NCBI RefSeq assembly: GCF_003386235.1
Contig: NZ_QRDZ01000040.1
Coordinates: 28,505 to 92,504, forward strand
Reading direction: 5' to 3'
Source: Cohnella phaseoli
GTDB taxonomy: Bacteria; Bacillota; Bacilli; Paenibacillales; Paenibacillaceae
Length of the DNA: 64,000 nucleotides
Below the pieces are notes generated by a model. The model was not told the DNA's origin. It was given only the letters and a program-made list of their open reading frames with translations, and did no database searches. This document shows, in pieces, positions 25,883 to 35,171 of this stretch. The translations under genes were made by a program, and so were the position numbers. Position 1 is the stretch's first letter. Every line of letters starts with the position of its first letter.

Positions 25883-27631
25883 ATGATTCAGTGGTTAAGG
25901 AAAAAAAGCCTGGTCGCGAGCTGTTCGCTGGCGCTGTCCGTATTGATGATCGCGGCGGTAAGCATCGTAGCGACTCTGATGTATCAGTCGACGAAGGACG
26001 AAGTTTTTCGCAAGTTCAGCCATGTCGGAAACAAGCTTAGAGACGTAGCCCAGGCGGACATCCATATGATTTCGGTTACGGCCGCTGCGATGGCCGAGGG
26101 GAAAGAGCCGCCGCAGGATGAAATGGCGATTATGAAACGGCTTCTGAGCGGTACGACGGACGATTATCTGGTTGCGAACGCATACTATCTGCTTCCGGAA
26201 TACAGGCAGGAGGGAGATAATAAATATTTTCGCTATTTGCAGGCGAGCCAATCGCTGGAATCGATGGATATCGTCGCAGGCAGCGAGTACGAAAACCACG
26301 GCAGCTTCAGCCAAGTCTACGAGCAGGCGCTTAAGGGCGAAGCCGGGCTGACGGAGGTATTCGCCGACGAGTACGGGGAATGGCTGACGTACCTGTCGCC
26401 GCTAAAGGATGACAGCGGCAAAGTGGTGGCCGTGTACGGTGCGGATTACGACTATCATTCCGTAAGCGAGCGGCTTTCGGCGTTGGTCTGGACCGCGATC
26501 TTGATCAGCGCGGCCGCGATTGCTCTGAGCGCGCTGCTAATCTTCCTGCTGCTGCGCCAGGCGTTGCGGCCGCTGCAGGTGATGGCCGCGCGGGCAAAGG
26601 AAGCGGCGGAGGGAGATTTGACGGTCAGCGTTCCGGTAACAAGCACGAACGAGGTCGGGCGTGCGAGCAGCTCGTTTAACGAGATGGTAGCCAATTTGCG
26701 TCAACTGGCGATCCAGATCAATCGGACATCCAGCGAAGTGTCGAATTCGTCCGGTCATCTGAAGGAAACCGCAGGCCAGACCGAGGCTGCGACCAACGAG
26801 ATCGCTCAGGCGATCTCCCAGGTGGCCGTAGGAGCGGATACCCAGCTGGCAAGCTCCGGGGAATGCCAACGGGCGATGTCGGAGATGGCCGCCGGCATTC
26901 AGAGAATCGCCGAGTCGACGGCAGTCGTCTCCGATTTGGCCGCGGATACGGCCAATCTGGCCACGGATGGCGCGGATGTCATCCAACAGACGGTTAGGCA
27001 GATGGGACTGATCGAAGACCATGTGGGTAACGCCGCGAGGGATATGCAGGAGCTGAATCATTCCAGCGAACGGATCGGCTCGATTCTGGCGCACATCGCG
27101 GAAGTGGCCAATCAGACGAACCTGCTGGCGCTGAACGCGTCGATCGAGGCCTCGAGAGCGGGCGAGCACGGCAAAGGCTTCGCGGTTGTCGCGCACGAAA
27201 TCCGCAAGCTGGCCGAGCGTTCCAAGCAATCCTCGGAGGAGATTTCCGATGTGCTGCACGAAATCGGCGAGCGCTCCCAAGCGGTAACGAAATCGCTGAA
27301 CATCTCCGCGGAACAAGCGCGCGAGGGGACGAAGCTGGCGAACGCTTCCGGCGAGTCGTTCCAAGCGATTCATCATGCGGTGAGGCAGGTATCCGGTCAA
27401 GTGGAGGAAGTATCCTCGGCTGCGGAGCAGATGTCCGCGGGCAGCGAGGAGGTAGCCGCTTCGTTGGAGCAGCTGGAGCGAACGGCCCAAGTGTCTGCCT
27501 CCAATGCGCAGGAGGTCGCCGCCGCATCCGAGGAGCAGTTGGCATCGGTCGAGGAAGTAGCGAGCGCTTCGCAGCAATTAAGCACTTTGGCCTCCCAGCT
27601 TAATGAAGCGGTCACCCGGTTTAAAGTATAA
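25883..27631 (+). CDS. methyl-accepting chemotaxis protein (Cache-type sensor)
   Basis: A 582-residue receptor. TM1 lies at about 9-33 and TM2 at about 195-222; the roughly 160-residue extracellular domain between them has the feel of a Cache sensor (ANAYYLLPEY, YLSPLKDDSGKVVAVYGADY). The HAMP segment is RPLQVMAARAKEAAEGDLTV, and the signalling tip is HIAEVANQTNLLALNASIEA-SRAGEHGKGFAVVAHEIR. The ATG is preceded by AAAGGGTGG at suitable distance. It closes the chemosensory cluster. The two receptors differ in sensor type, so the cluster integrates at least two signals. Confidence 0.92.
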   Translation: MIQWLRKKSLVASCSLALSVLMIAAVSIVATLMYQSTKDEVFRKFSHVGNKLRDVAQADIHMISVTAAAMAEGKEPPQDEMAIMKRLLSGTTDDYLVANAYYLLPEYRQEGDNKYFRYLQASQSLESMDIVAGSEYENHGSFSQVYEQALKGEAGLTEVFADEYGEWLTYLSPLKDDSGKVVAVYGADYDYHSVSERLSALVWTAILISAAAIALSALLIFLLLRQALRPLQVMAARAKEAAEGDLTVSVPVTSTNEVGRASSSFNEMVANLRQLAIQINRTSSEVSNSSGHLKETAGQTEAATNEIAQAISQVAVGADTQLASSGECQRAMSEMAAGIQRIAESTAVVSDLAADTANLATDGADVIQQTVRQMGLIEDHVGNAARDMQELNHSSERIGSILAHIAEVANQTNLLALNASIEASRAGEHGKGFAVVAHEIRKLAERSKQSSEEISDVLHEIGERSQAVTKSLNISAEQAREGTKLANASGESFQAIHHAVRQVSGQVEEVSSAAEQMSAGSEEVAASLEQLERTAQVSASNAQEVAAASEEQLASVEEVASASQQLSTLASQLNEAVTRFKV

Positions 27632-27766
27632 ATCGGGCCACATCGGCAAACAGGAGTCCCACTCGTCCTGGATTAGGAGAGTATTCGGTTAGAGTACGGC
27701 CGTATTTTCATCCGTCTTGCAACTGGTGTACACTATAGGGAGATGTCATTACAAGGAGGCGCGAAT

Positions 27767-28312
27767 ATGGGAGTTTACAGTTTCAGCGCGAATACGATTC
27801 AAGGAGAAGAGGTCGGGCTTGACCGTTATCGGGGACAGGTCGCTCTCATTGTCAATACGGCCAGCAAATGCGGATTGACGCCGCAGTACGAAGGGCTGGA
27901 GCAGCTTTATCAGAAGTATAAGGATCGCGGCCTGGTTATTCTCGGTTTCCCGTGCAACCAGTTCGGGGCGCAGGAGCCCGGCTCCAACGCGGAAGTCGAG
28001 CAGTTCTGCCAAGTGAATTACGGCGTATCGTTCCCTCTCTTCGAGAAAATCGATGTCAACGGAGACGCCAAGCATCCGCTGTATGCTTATCTGACCGAAG
28101 AGAAGGCGTTCGAAGGCTTCGATCAGACGCAACCGTCGGGACAGAAGTTCCATGCGATGTTTGCGAACAACATGCCGGACAAGCTGCTGGACAACGAGAT
28201 CAAATGGAACTTCACCAAGTTTCTAGTCGATCGCGACGGCCAAGTCGTCGCGCGGTTCGAGCCTCCCGTTCTTCCCGAGGAGATCGCGTCGGAAATCGAG
28301 AAGCTGCTATAG
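27767..28312 (+). CDS. glutathione peroxidase-type thiol peroxidase
   Basis: A 181-residue peroxidase of the GPx family, which reduces hydroperoxides and in bacteria usually takes electrons from thioredoxin. The cysteine form of the active site is NTASKCGLTPQYEGL with Cys35, the Gln site is FPCNQFGAQEPG, and the Trp site is KWNFTKFLVDRDG. AAGGAGG lies 7 nt before the ATG, so the eight residues of in-frame sequence upstream are left out. It is monocistronic, with a terminator directly after it. Confidence 0.95.
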   Translation: MGVYSFSANTIQGEEVGLDRYRGQVALIVNTASKCGLTPQYEGLEQLYQKYKDRGLVILGFPCNQFGAQEPGSNAEVEQFCQVNYGVSFPLFEKIDVNGDAKHPLYAYLTEEKAFEGFDQTQPSGQKFHAMFANNMPDKLLDNEIKWNFTKFLVDRDGQVVARFEPPVLPEEIASEIEKLL

Positions 28313-28325
28313 CTCGCAAGTTTAA

Positions 28326-28354
28326 GGCTCCCGTCAACGCGGGGGTCTTTTTTT
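28326..28354 (+). terminator. Rho-independent terminator after the peroxidase gene
   Basis: GGCTCCCG pairs with CGGGGGTC (two G-T wobbles) over a 6-nt loop and is followed by seven T residues. It insulates the next promoter, which begins a few bases later. Confidence 0.8.
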
Positions 28355-28359
28355 CTTTT

Positions 28360-28388
28360 ATTATTCTTTTATTGGCGTCTGGTATAAT
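28360..28388 (+). promoter_or_regulatory. promoter of the unknown-protein/AAA+ operon, shared ATTGGCG type
   Basis: A TG-n-TATAAT extended -10 box (28380-28388) is preceded at 5 bp by ATTGGCG (28371-28377), and an ATT lies exactly 11 bp before that (28360). The same arrangement is seen before both SLH genes of the window. There is no good -35 hexamer, which fits activator-dependent transcription. Predicted RNA start is near 28395, about 33 nt before the GTG start. Confidence 0.65.
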
Positions 28389-28427
28389 CCACGTAAATCA
28401 AGTCATTGACGAGAGGACTGGACGCCG

Positions 28428-29735
28428 GTGCCGAAAACGACCGAAGCCCGCAAAGGAGAGGAGAGCTCCACACGGAGACGATCCCTATCCCGGAGCGACG
28501 AGGATTTGCAGGAGCAGAGCGAGACGGAAAGCCAGGAATCGGACAAGTCCGCCATACTGGAAAGGCTGAAGGCGCAAGGAGCGGTTCGCGTATTTCCAGG
28601 AATGGGAGGACCGGGCGCGAGCAAGGGAGCGGAGCAACCAAGCGCGGAAGAAGCTCCGGAGATGGAGGAGGAGGCCGAAGAAGCGCCGATGCAGTCTTCC
28701 GTTCCCGGGGTGGAGGCTCCGTCGGAAGCGCCGAGCGGGCCCGTAGCCGAGGGGCCGAAGGCCGGCGGAGAGTCGGAGTCGTCGGGCGGAGAGTCGGAGG
28801 AGGCCGGAGGAGGCATCGACTCGGCGTTTCATGAGCGTGTTCAGAAAACGACGGACGCGGCCAACAATCCGAAATGGTACGATCTTCCGCAGCATATCCG
28901 CAACAAGCGTTACGGCAAATGGGATCTCTCCCAGAGCCGGGATCGGAGCGGCAATCGCGAGCGCGACGTCAATCTCGAAGAGGATGTCCGCACGAATAAG
29001 ATCGAGAACCGGCTGATGCCGGGCAAATTCGCTGTACGGCAGAAAGCCAAAAATGCGATTAACGACATGGTGCAAAATCCGGGGCAGACCGCAGTCGGCA
29101 TGATTCCTCTGGCAGGCGCCGCACTGAAGCAGAAAATGGCGGAAAAGTACGATGTGAAGGAACGCGATTTGCTCAGAGGGATCGCGGCGACAACCGGCAA
29201 CGAGGCGATCAAGGAAAGCTCGGCTTCCCAAGCGCAGGCAGTCGGCACGAAAATAAAGGCCGATCGGGTGAAGGCGGGCATCAGCACGGTTGCGGGAATA
29301 GCGGGCAATATTGTGCCTGGGGCGAGCGTGGCGACGAGCGCGGTGAGTACGGCGGCCGGAGTCGTCGGCGATATTGCGACAGGCGACTCGCGGAACCAGG
29401 TGCACAAGGCCCGGGCGCGTCAGGAAGCGCGCAGAGATATGGGGAAGAAGGAGTTCTCGGCCTACGACAATATCGATGAATTCATCGGCTTGGAGAAGCA
29501 GCGGCATGCCCTCGTCGCGGCGGGGCAAGGCAAAGCGGGCGCGGAAGCGCCGAGCGTCGATAGCGACGAGCAGGTCAAGCGGCTGACCGCGCATGCGCGC
29601 GGAGAAACTCAGCATCATAAATTCTACAAGCAGCGCGCCAAGGAAGTGGAGAAGGAGAGAGCCGAGGCGGCCAAGCCGAAAACGGAGGAAGGCGGGATCA
29701 TGTCTCGCATGAAGCGGCTGTTCGGCCGAACCTAG
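28428..29735 (+). CDS. protein of unknown function, disordered with hydrophobic core segment
   Basis: A 435-residue protein I do not recognise. Residues 1-135 are low-complexity and strongly acidic with many Ser, Glu and Gly (likely disordered). Residues about 140-260 are charged with a defined look (NPKWYDLPQHIRNKRYGKWD, GMIPLAGAALKQKMAEKYDV). A Gly/Ala/Val-rich stretch follows (about 286-320; ISTVAGIAGNIVPGAS and VSTAAGVVGDIATG) that could insert in a membrane or form an amphipathic helix. The end is highly charged and closes with RMKRLFGRT. No signal peptide. The GTG start has GAGAGGA about 10 nt upstream. It is the first gene of a unit leading to an AAA+ ATPase and is probably its partner or substrate; that is inference from position only. 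Confidence 0.7.
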   Translation: MPKTTEARKGEESSTRRRSLSRSDEDLQEQSETESQESDKSAILERLKAQGAVRVFPGMGGPGASKGAEQPSAEEAPEMEEEAEEAPMQSSVPGVEAPSEAPSGPVAEGPKAGGESESSGGESEEAGGGIDSAFHERVQKTTDAANNPKWYDLPQHIRNKRYGKWDLSQSRDRSGNRERDVNLEEDVRTNKIENRLMPGKFAVRQKAKNAINDMVQNPGQTAVGMIPLAGAALKQKMAEKYDVKERDLLRGIAATTGNEAIKESSASQAQAVGTKIKADRVKAGISTVAGIAGNIVPGASVATSAVSTAAGVVGDIATGDSRNQVHKARARQEARRDMGKKEFSAYDNIDEFIGLEKQRHALVAAGQGKAGAEAPSVDSDEQVKRLTAHARGETQHHKFYKQRAKEVEKERAEAAKPKTEEGGIMSRMKRLFGRT

Positions 29736-29777
29736 CGCCGATTGTTCCTGAATACATCTTAGGGCAGGGGGAGCGGC

Positions 29778-32048
29778 ATGGAGCAAGCAGTTGCAACAGC
29801 GGAGGCGGCATACGGCGGAGCCGAAAACGGGGCGCCTTTTCGGGACGGAACGGATTATGTCGGAGGATGGCTGGAATGGTTGGATGCCGGAATTTCGCTT
29901 ATGCTTTACCGGAGAGAGAGGCTGGAAGGGGAGCTCGGCTCTGCTGCTGAGGCGTTCAGTACGGGCGCGGCAATGAGTGCGGGAGCGCGGGATTTTCGTC
30001 ATCCGACCCGCCGCACGAATGAGGGCGAGCCGCCGTTGGACAAGTTTGAATTGGAGCTGGCGCTTCAATGGGAACGCGCTCGCGAAAGGGCGGAGCGGGG
30101 CGAGCTTCTCGGGGAGCGGGATAATGCCTTTTTGCCGCTACCGTATTTGGCTCGTCTGTTCGGACTGACGGAGCTGGAGCAAAGAATTGCCGTCATTTGC
30201 CTGGCGGTAGAGGTAGATCGGAAATACGAATCGGCGTTTGCGTTGCTGCAAGGAGAGCGCAGCGCGACGCATCCGAGCCGGGATTTAATTGCGTCGCTTG
30301 CCGCGAGCAATGCGGACGAGCGCCGGTTGGCGGCGAGAATTTTGCGGGATGACGGGGTATTAAGCCGGTATTTCCTCCGAGAAGCGGCAGGGACGCGCAA
30401 AGGCGGAACGACCATTAACAAATACTGTCGTCTGGATGAACGCATCGTCAGGTTCGCGCTCGATTCGATTACTATGCCGGAAGAATTGGCGCGTTATATG
30501 GAAATTGTGTCCCCCTCTGCGGAGACGCCGCCGCTGCTGGGGCACTTCGACATTCAAACGAAGCTGCGCAGCTGGCTGACCCGGCGGATCGAGGAGGATG
30601 GATCGAACGGAGCCTCGCAGGTCGTCTCTCTATGGGGAGCCGAAGGCGCGGGGGGGAGGGCGCAAGCCGCCCATATCGGCGTTCACTTTAATGAAGCGCT
30701 GCTGTATGTGGATATGGCGAAGCTTCCGGAGACGGACGAAGGCGGGCCGGACGCGCTGGACGCAGTGTTCCGCGAAGCGGCCATTCAACAGGCGATCCCC
30801 GTTTTTTACGGCTTTCCCGCTGCGATTGACGGAGAAGCGGAGAAGCGCCGCATGACGGCGCTGCTTGAACGGTTGGCCCGGCTTCCGGGCATCGTTTTCC
30901 TGCTGTCGGAGGAACCGTTGCGTTCGCTTGATCGTCGCGGCGTCATCGGCCTAGAGCTGGAAATTCCGGGTCTTCGGGACGAGGAACGGATCGAGGCTTG
31001 GCAAACCCTTGCGCTCGCTTACGAGGTGGAGGGCGGCATCGACTGGGAGGCGCTGGCGTCGCGTTTCATTTTCCATCCCGGCCAGATCGAAGGCGCGCTA
31101 GCTGCGGCACGGGCTGCGGCACAGTGGAGATTGACCGGCGGAGGCCGGGAGCTCATCGGCTGGGGCGATCTGATCCAGGCCTGCTACAAGCAGCTGAACC
31201 ACAATCTGGGGGCGAAGTCGAAGCGGTTGTCCCCCAAGCATCGCTGGGCCGACCTTGTGCTCCCCGAGCCCCAGACTCGCAAGCTGCAGCATGCATGCAA
31301 CCATATCCGCTACAAGCACACGGTGTATGGCTCATGGGGATTTCAGCGCAAGCTCTCCTACGGCACAGGGGTCAGCTTGCTGTTCTCCGGTCCTCCGGGA
31401 ACGGGCAAGACGATGGCGGCGGAAATCGCGGCCAATGAGCTGGACATGGAAATCTACAAAATCGATCTGTCGCAAATTATTAGCAAATATATCGGAGAGA
31501 CCGAGAAAAACTTGCGCGAAATTTTCGACGAGGCCCAGTCGAGCTATGCGATTTTATTTTTCGACGAAGCCGATGCGCTGTTTGGCAAACGGTCCGAGGT
31601 GAAGGATTCCCACGACAAGAACGCCAATACGGAAGTGGCGTTTCTGCTGCAGAAGATGGAGGAGTATCGGGGCATTTCCATTTTGGCGACAAACTATTTG
31701 CAAAATATGGACGAAGCCTTCCTGCGCCGCATCAATTACGTCATTCGTTTTCCGTTTCCGGACGAGCGACAGCGGGAGACGATCTGGAAGAGCATTTTCC
31801 CGCAGGAGACGCCGCTTGCTCCCGATCTGGACTGCGGCTTCCTTGGCCGCAAGCTGCAGATGTCGGGCGGAAGCATCAAGAACGTCGCTCTCACCGCGGC
31901 ATTCCTGGCCAGCGGGAACGGCGAGTCCGTCGGGATGAAACACATTTTCCAGGCGTATCAATATGAGCTGGACAAGACCAATCGCACGATTACGCGGGAG
32001 GAGTTGGGCGAATACAGCTACTTCTTCGAAGAGATTCGCAACGGCTAG
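29778..32048 (+). CDS. AAA+ ATPase of the contractile-injection-system-associated type
   Basis: A 756-residue cytoplasmic protein with an all-helical N-terminal region (about 1-250), a degenerate AAA module (about 260-470) and an intact AAA+ module (about 510-740). In the first module the P-loop position reads WGAEGAGGRAQA (286-297), without the Lys, and no acidic Walker B is seen. The second has GPPGTGKT (538-545), FFDEADALFGKRSEVKDSHD (Walker B Asp596-Glu597) and sensor ATNYLQNMDEAFLRRI. This combination, including the KRSEVKDSHD stretch, is typical of ATPases in extracellular contractile injection loci such as Afp15/PVC15. No tube, sheath or baseplate gene is in the window. It lies between the unknown acidic protein and a two-component system. 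Confidence 0.85.
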   Translation: MEQAVATAEAAYGGAENGAPFRDGTDYVGGWLEWLDAGISLMLYRRERLEGELGSAAEAFSTGAAMSAGARDFRHPTRRTNEGEPPLDKFELELALQWERARERAERGELLGERDNAFLPLPYLARLFGLTELEQRIAVICLAVEVDRKYESAFALLQGERSATHPSRDLIASLAASNADERRLAARILRDDGVLSRYFLREAAGTRKGGTTINKYCRLDERIVRFALDSITMPEELARYMEIVSPSAETPPLLGHFDIQTKLRSWLTRRIEEDGSNGASQVVSLWGAEGAGGRAQAAHIGVHFNEALLYVDMAKLPETDEGGPDALDAVFREAAIQQAIPVFYGFPAAIDGEAEKRRMTALLERLARLPGIVFLLSEEPLRSLDRRGVIGLELEIPGLRDEERIEAWQTLALAYEVEGGIDWEALASRFIFHPGQIEGALAAARAAAQWRLTGGGRELIGWGDLIQACYKQLNHNLGAKSKRLSPKHRWADLVLPEPQTRKLQHACNHIRYKHTVYGSWGFQRKLSYGTGVSLLFSGPPGTGKTMAAEIAANELDMEIYKIDLSQIISKYIGETEKNLREIFDEAQSSYAILFFDEADALFGKRSEVKDSHDKNANTEVAFLLQKMEEYRGISILATNYLQNMDEAFLRRINYVIRFPFPDERQRETIWKSIFPQETPLAPDLDCGFLGRKLQMSGGSIKNVALTAAFLASGNGESVGMKHIFQAYQYELDKTNRTITREELGEYSYFFEEIRNG

Positions 32049-32182
32049 CTCCGCCCCATGTCGAAAAAACGATTCGGACTGTGGCCTTCGGATGTTATGA
32101 TGATAGCGGAGGGATTTGAATCCCGAACTGGGGCTGCATTCCGGCCCGGCCGCCAATCATCGCAAGCAAGGGAGCCGTCTTC

Positions 32183-33991
32183 GTGGATATTAAGCAGTGG
32201 ATGTCGATCTTTCTGTTCGCCGCCGCGGCGATCATGCTGTTCATCTCATGGCTTGCTTACCGGAAGCGCCATCTGCCCGTCGCCAAAACGGTTTTCTTCA
32301 TGATGCTGGCAGCGGCTTTCTATGCGTTCGGCTATGGGCTGGAGGTGCTCAGCCGAACTCTGGACGAGTTTAAGCTGTCGTTGCAGATCGAATATTTGGG
32401 CATTCCTTTCAGCTCCACGCTGTGGTTGCTTCTCGTTATTCAGTTTGCGGGGATCGCCGCGAAGCGCCGGAAGCAGTTGGCGGTAGCGCTGATGATTATT
32501 CCGGCGCTTGTGTTCGGATTTCATTTGACCAACGATTGGCATCACCTCGTATACGAACGTTACATCTTAAATATGGATTCCGAGGTTCCTCTATACACGA
32601 CGATCAAAGGCTTCTGGTACAAGGTGCACGGCGCCTACAATTACGGCGTAATGCTGTTCGGAATGCTGTTGTTTATCCCGCTTTACTGGCGTTCCCCTTC
32701 GCTTATGCGCAAGCAGATCGTCATCCTTGCCTTCGGCGGGGCCGCTCCGATGCTGCTCAATGCGGTGTTCTGGTTCGGCATTCGCGTCGATCTCACCCCG
32801 TTCGGCTTTGTCGTATCGGGAATCGTCTACGTATGGGGAATCTATCGTTTTAATCTGCTGCGGCTCATGCCGCTCGCACAGGCGAAGCTGTTCGATACGA
32901 TTCGCGACGGGGTCGTGCTGATAGACGGAGACGATCGGATTGTAAGCTTTAATCGGGCAGCGGCGTCTGTGATAGGCGAGTTGTCCGGTATTGCCCGCTA
33001 TCCGGCCGAGACCGCCGTGGCGTTGACCGCGCACCCGGAGCTGCTGGAAAGTATTCGCGGCGCCGGCTCGGGAGAAGCTCAATTTCCGTTTCGCCGAACG
33101 GACGGGGAACGAACTCGGTATTATGCCTGCAGCTTAACTCCGATCATGGAAGCGGACGCGCAGCCGATCGGCAAAATTTTAATGCTCAACGATATTACGG
33201 AGCTGAAGGAAAATGAGGCGAGACTGCGCGAAAACGCCCGTCAGCTCGCCGAGCTGAACACCTTCAAGGATAAGCTGTTTACCGTCGTTGCGCACGATAT
33301 CAGGGACCCGATCGCGCTGCTTGTCAGCTTGACCGAGCTTCTGGGCGAGGAGCTGACCGCCGCCGGCCGGGAGCATGCCGAGCTATTTCTCGAATTGAAG
33401 GACCAGGTGAACGGCACGTTCCATCTGGTCGAGCAGCTATTGGATTGGTATCGCAGCCAGAAGGGCCAGATTGTGTTTAGTCCGATGAGCTGGAATTTGC
33501 AGCAGGTTGTCCGGCAGGCGCTAGCTCTGGCGGGAGCGAAATCGGGAATCAAACGAATTGACTTGACGGAGAGCATTGACGCTCGGCTGGCGGTTCGCGC
33601 GGACAAAGAGATGCTGGATTTGATTTTGCGCAACCTGCTTTCCAACGCGATCAAGTATACGGGAATCGGAGGCTCGATCGAAGTCGGCGCCTCGCAGGAG
33701 GGAGAAGCGGTTGTCGTATCCGTGCGGGATAACGGAGCGGGCATCGACCCGGATATTTCCGAGCTTCTGCGGCTGGAGGAGCCGTTTTTCAAGCCTCAGG
33801 TGCACGGAGACGAATCGCTGAACGCCAGATTTGGGCTTGTTCTGGCGCGAGAATTCGTGCGGATTCACGGCGGACGGCTGTGGTTCGATAGCGTTCCGGG
33901 AGAGGGCACGACCTTCTATTTTTCACTGGCCGGCTTTGCAGGCGGTCTAGCCGAATTCGTCGAAGGCGATCGGGAGGGGGAGAGCGGATGA
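32183..33991 (+). CDS. sensor histidine kinase with 7TM N-terminal domain and PAS
   Basis: A 602-residue membrane kinase. Seven hydrophobic segments fill residues 5-225 (histidine-kinase N-terminal 7TM type), followed by a PAS-like domain (about 232-340, DGVVLIDGDDRIVSFN), a HisKA helix with the phosphorylatable His371 in VVAHDIRDPIALLV, and the HATPase domain with N-box LILRNLLSNAIKYT and VRDNGAGID. The GTG start has AGGGAG 8 nt upstream. Its stop overlaps the ATG of the response regulator gene by 4 nt, so they form a cognate pair. The 134-nt gap after the AAA+ gene contains no terminator, so all four genes may be one transcript. Confidence 0.92.
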   Translation: MDIKQWMSIFLFAAAAIMLFISWLAYRKRHLPVAKTVFFMMLAAAFYAFGYGLEVLSRTLDEFKLSLQIEYLGIPFSSTLWLLLVIQFAGIAAKRRKQLAVALMIIPALVFGFHLTNDWHHLVYERYILNMDSEVPLYTTIKGFWYKVHGAYNYGVMLFGMLLFIPLYWRSPSLMRKQIVILAFGGAAPMLLNAVFWFGIRVDLTPFGFVVSGIVYVWGIYRFNLLRLMPLAQAKLFDTIRDGVVLIDGDDRIVSFNRAAASVIGELSGIARYPAETAVALTAHPELLESIRGAGSGEAQFPFRRTDGERTRYYACSLTPIMEADAQPIGKILMLNDITELKENEARLRENARQLAELNTFKDKLFTVVAHDIRDPIALLVSLTELLGEELTAAGREHAELFLELKDQVNGTFHLVEQLLDWYRSQKGQIVFSPMSWNLQQVVRQALALAGAKSGIKRIDLTESIDARLAVRADKEMLDLILRNLLSNAIKYTGIGGSIEVGASQEGEAVVVSVRDNGAGIDPDISELLRLEEPFFKPQVHGDESLNARFGLVLAREFVRIHGGRLWFDSVPGEGTTFYFSLAGFAGGLAEFVEGDREGESG

Positions 33992-35130
33992 AAGCGATTG
34001 TAGTGGACGACGAGCCGACGATGCATCTGATTTTGCGCAAAATGCTGGCCAAGCTACCGGAGGTTCAGGTGGTCGGAGCATTCTCGGATACGAGGTCGGC
34101 GAAGGCTTATCTGGAAAAGCACGGGGATATAGGTCTCGCTTTCGTCGATATCTCTATGCCGGGCGAGAGCGGATTGACTTTTGCCGCCGGGATGAACGCT
34201 GCGGAGGCCCCGATGCAGATCGTGTTCGTCACGTCCCATAAGGAATATGCGCTGAAAGCCTACGAGCTGTCCGTGCTGGACTACCTGGTAAAGCCGATCA
34301 CCCAGGAGCGGCTGCAACGAGCGGTTCAGCGGGCGCTTGCGGCGAGTCGGACCTGGGCGCCGGGGCCGGCGATGCCGGCTCCGGCAGCGACGGCGGTCGG
34401 TACGGGCAAGACGGTCGTCACAGTGCTTGGCGACGTGGTCGTCAGCAACGAAGCCGGCCGCATCAAATGGATCTCCCGCAAATCCGCGGAGCTGTTCGCC
34501 TATCTGCTGCTGCATCCAGGGAGAAGGATTCCGCGCTCGCGGCTGATCTCCGATATTTTCGGAGGCATGGAGCATGAGCAGGCGCTAAAATATTTGAATA
34601 CATCGATCTATCATCTGCGCAAATCTCTGGAACCGCTCGGTTTGCGCGATACGGTACGTTCCGAGAATGACGGGTACGCGCTCGAATTGCCGTCCGACTC
34701 GGCGATCGATTATGTCGAGTTTGCGGCGCAGGCGAGTCGGCTTCAGACGGTCGCGTCCGATAATATCGACCGGGCGCAGCGGATAGAACAAGGCTATACC
34801 GGCGATCTGTTCGGAGACAGGGCATACGTATGGGCCGTCCATGAGACGGAACGGTACGCGGAGTTGTACGCCTCGCTCTCCGGAAAGCTTGCCGAAGCCT
34901 ATCTTCTCATGGGGAACGCGGCGGCCGCGCTTAAGCTGCTCGCGAAGCTGAACCAGCGTAATCCGTTGGACGAATCGGTCATTCGCCGAATGCTGCTGGC
35001 GCGCGAGCGGATCGGGGACAAGAACGGTTTGAACGCGCTGTACGCCGACTACGTTCGGCTGCTTGACCGCGAACTGGGCATTCGTCCGCCCGACGATTTG
35101 GTTGGCTATTATGAGAGCTTGATCGGATAG
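33988..35130 (+). CDS. response regulator with SARP-like wHTH and BTAD output
   Basis: A 380-residue regulator. The receiver domain (1-120) keeps VVDDEP, the phosphoacceptor Asp54 in AFVDISMPGESG, the Thr in VTSHKEYA and Lys in LVKPIT. An OmpR-like winged helix follows (about 140-235; RKSAELFAYLLLHPGRRIPR, YLNTSIYHLRKSLEPL), then a bacterial transcriptional activation domain (about 240-375; DYVEFAAQASRL, LYADYVRLLDRELGIRPPDD). This is the output layout of the SARP/AfsR family joined to a receiver. It is coupled to the 7TM kinase gene. A paralogue with a substituted phosphoacceptor sits at 55026-56201. It is the best candidate to bind the ATTGGCG promoters described here. Confidence 0.9.
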   Translation: MKAIVVDDEPTMHLILRKMLAKLPEVQVVGAFSDTRSAKAYLEKHGDIGLAFVDISMPGESGLTFAAGMNAAEAPMQIVFVTSHKEYALKAYELSVLDYLVKPITQERLQRAVQRALAASRTWAPGPAMPAPAATAVGTGKTVVTVLGDVVVSNEAGRIKWISRKSAELFAYLLLHPGRRIPRSRLISDIFGGMEHEQALKYLNTSIYHLRKSLEPLGLRDTVRSENDGYALELPSDSAIDYVEFAAQASRLQTVASDNIDRAQRIEQGYTGDLFGDRAYVWAVHETERYAELYASLSGKLAEAYLLMGNAAAALKLLAKLNQRNPLDESVIRRMLLARERIGDKNGLNALYADYVRLLDRELGIRPPDDLVGYYESLIG

Positions 35131-35171
35131 GTTGGGGAAGAAGTGATTGGCGAATTGCCGCAAAGAAGCTT

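Noticed and set aside
32105..32140. Sequence GGGATTTGAATCCC resembling a tRNA T-arm
   Set aside because: No acceptor, D or anticodon arms can be placed around it; it is only a chance hairpin in the gap before the 7TM kinase gene.
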